DNA of 21,209 nucleotides from contig DGTM01000069.1 of the NCBI GenBank assembly GCA_002394305.1, forward strand, positions 5,957-27,165, written 5' to 3'. A program made the translations under genes and the position numbers. Under the pieces are notes generated by a model, which saw nothing but the letters and a program-made list of their open reading frames with translations, was not told where the DNA came from and searched no databases. The DNA is from Prevotellaceae bacterium UBA4336 (GTDB lineage Bacteria > Bacteroidota > Bacteroidia > Bacteroidales > Bacteroidaceae). Positions 20,269 to 21,209 of the stretch are shown here, piece after piece (positions within the stretch are counted from its first letter, which is position 1; every line of letters starts with the position of its first letter).

Positions 20269-21209
20269 ATGGTGCGAAGAAAGACTCACGAAGTAAAGAT
20301 AGGCAAGCTGCGCATCGGCGGTGAAAACCCCGTGGCTGTGCAGAGTATGACCACTTGTTCCACGCTCGACACGGAAGGCTGCATCGAGCAAGCCATACGC
20401 ATCATCGAGGCGGGCGGACAGCTGGTTCGCCTCACCACACAAGGTACACGCGAGGCGGAGAACCTGCGCAACATCAAGGCCGGACTCATCGAACGCGGCT
20501 ATGGCGACGTGCCGCTCTGTGCCGACGTCCACTTCAATCCGAACGTGGCCGACGTGGCTGCGACCATCGTGGAGAAAGTGCGCATCAATCCGGGCAACTA
20601 CGTCGACCCTGCCCGTCAGTTCAAGACCTTGGAATATACCGACGAGGAGTACAGGCAAGAGCTGAAAAGGCTGGACGAGCGCTTCTGCCGCTTCCTTAAT
20701 ATATGTCGCGAGCACGGCACGGCCATCCGCATCGGCGTGAATCACGGAAGCCTCTCCGACCGCATCATGTCGCGCTACGGCGATACGCCCGAGGGCATCG
20801 TGGAGTCGTGTATGGAATTCCTGCGCATCTGCGAGAGGGAACGGTTCCGCGACGTCGTGGTCAGCATTAAGGCCTCGAACACGGTGGTCATGGTGCAGAG
20901 CGTCCGCCTGCTCTGCCAGCAGATGGAGAAGGAAGGCATGGACTATCCGCTGCACCTGGGCGTGACGGAAGCTGGCGAGGGCGAGGACGGCAGGCTGAAG
21001 AGCGCAGTGGGCATCGGTGCGTTGCTCATCGACGGCATCGGCGACACCATCCGCGTCAGCCTCAGCGAGGAACCGGAGAAAGAGATACCCGTCGCCCAGA
21101 GCATCCTGCAGGCAGCACGCGTACAGATGCACAAGACGGAGTACATCTCCTGCCCGGGCTGCGGCCGCACGCTCTACGACCTGCAGGACACCATCCGCCG
21201 CATCAAGGC
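20269..21209 (+). CDS. ispG: 4-hydroxy-3-methylbut-2-enyl diphosphate synthase, partial
   Basis: Iron-sulfur enzyme converting MEcPP to HMBPP late in the MEP pathway. 313 codons are seen; the 3' end lies outside the window. The TIM-barrel domain shows VAVQSMTTCSTLDTE, ADVHFNP, VRINPGNY, IRIGVNHGSLSDRIM and LHLGVTEAGEGEDG. The first two cluster cysteines, Cys295 and Cys298, are in SCPGCGRTLYDL. The barrel (ending DTIRVSLSEEPEKEIPVA) runs directly into the iron-sulfur domain (SILQAARVQMHKTEYISC). The roughly 200-plus-residue insert of plant and Bacteroidetes IspG is missing. The start at ATG 20269 gives VRRKTHEVKIG at the N-terminus. Confidence 0.96.
   Translation, partial: MVRRKTHEVKIGKLRIGGENPVAVQSMTTCSTLDTEGCIEQAIRIIEAGGQLVRLTTQGTREAENLRNIKAGLIERGYGDVPLCADVHFNPNVADVAATIVEKVRINPGNYVDPARQFKTLEYTDEEYRQELKRLDERFCRFLNICREHGTAIRIGVNHGSLSDRIMSRYGDTPEGIVESCMEFLRICERERFRDVVVSIKASNTVVMVQSVRLLCQQMEKEGMDYPLHLGVTEAGEGEDGRLKSAVGIGALLIDGIGDTIRVSLSEEPEKEIPVAQSILQAARVQMHKTEYISCPGCGRTLYDLQDTIRRIK

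Noticed and set aside
20209..21132. Long open frame antisense to ispG
   Set aside because: It lies over unmistakable ispG coding sequence on the plus strand.

Overview
This window looks like a chromosomal segment from a fairly GC-rich member of the Bacteroidales, probably Prevotellaceae-like. The placement rests on several things: Bacteroidetes-type promoters (TTTG, 19-20 nt, TAnnTTTG) before several genes, very short leaders, DUF4290 next to murA, many lipoproteins with signal-peptidase II signals, and an outer-membrane barrel encoded with an ECF sigma factor. No tRNA, rRNA, insertion sequence or CRISPR array was seen.

Layout. (1) 55-1510, minus strand: yicC and gmk, 1 nt apart. (2) 1658-1831: a 57-residue lipoprotein-like ORF, then an intergenic stretch with a long palindromic element. 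(3) 2173-10443, plus strand: a housekeeping run of tsaB, a DUF4290 gene, murA, rimM, dxr, rseP, a small lipoprotein gene and a CCA-adding enzyme gene. It serves tRNA modification and maturation, peptidoglycan, 30S assembly, isoprenoid precursors and envelope proteolysis. (4) About 10444-12957: an AT-richer island with two lipoprotein genes, one lacking a normal start codon, and a convergent rhuM-family gene. (5) 12958-15017: rpoN overlapped by a PAP2-like membrane protein gene. (6) 15018-15404: a promoter-driven structured RNA candidate with 6S-like architecture. (7) 15405-16481: two envelope proteins of unknown role. (8) 16727-17236: purE. (9) 17409-19115: one uninterrupted ORF joining an ECF sigma factor, a membrane helix, a linker and an outer-membrane-type beta-barrel. 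A methyltransferase gene converges on it. (10) From 20269 off the right edge: ispG, which lacks the large insert domain expected in Bacteroidetes.

Two themes stand out. First, the predicted sigma-helix-barrel fusion would place a transcription factor and an outer-membrane barrel in one polypeptide crossing the whole envelope. It has its own membrane anchor and would need a release step, possibly by an intramembrane protease such as the RseP encoded here. Second, the segment is full of short palindromic repeats. One GC-rich family (cores like CCCCCTTTAGGGGG) occurs at about a dozen places. Five are in frame inside genes (tsaB, the murA C-terminus, cca, rpoN and the sigma-barrel linker), much like the palindromic elements of Rickettsia. 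A second family is a 66-bp perfect palindrome near 16.5 kb with a decayed copy near 1.9 kb.

All calls come from reading the sequence and from remembered family features. No database search or folding program was run.
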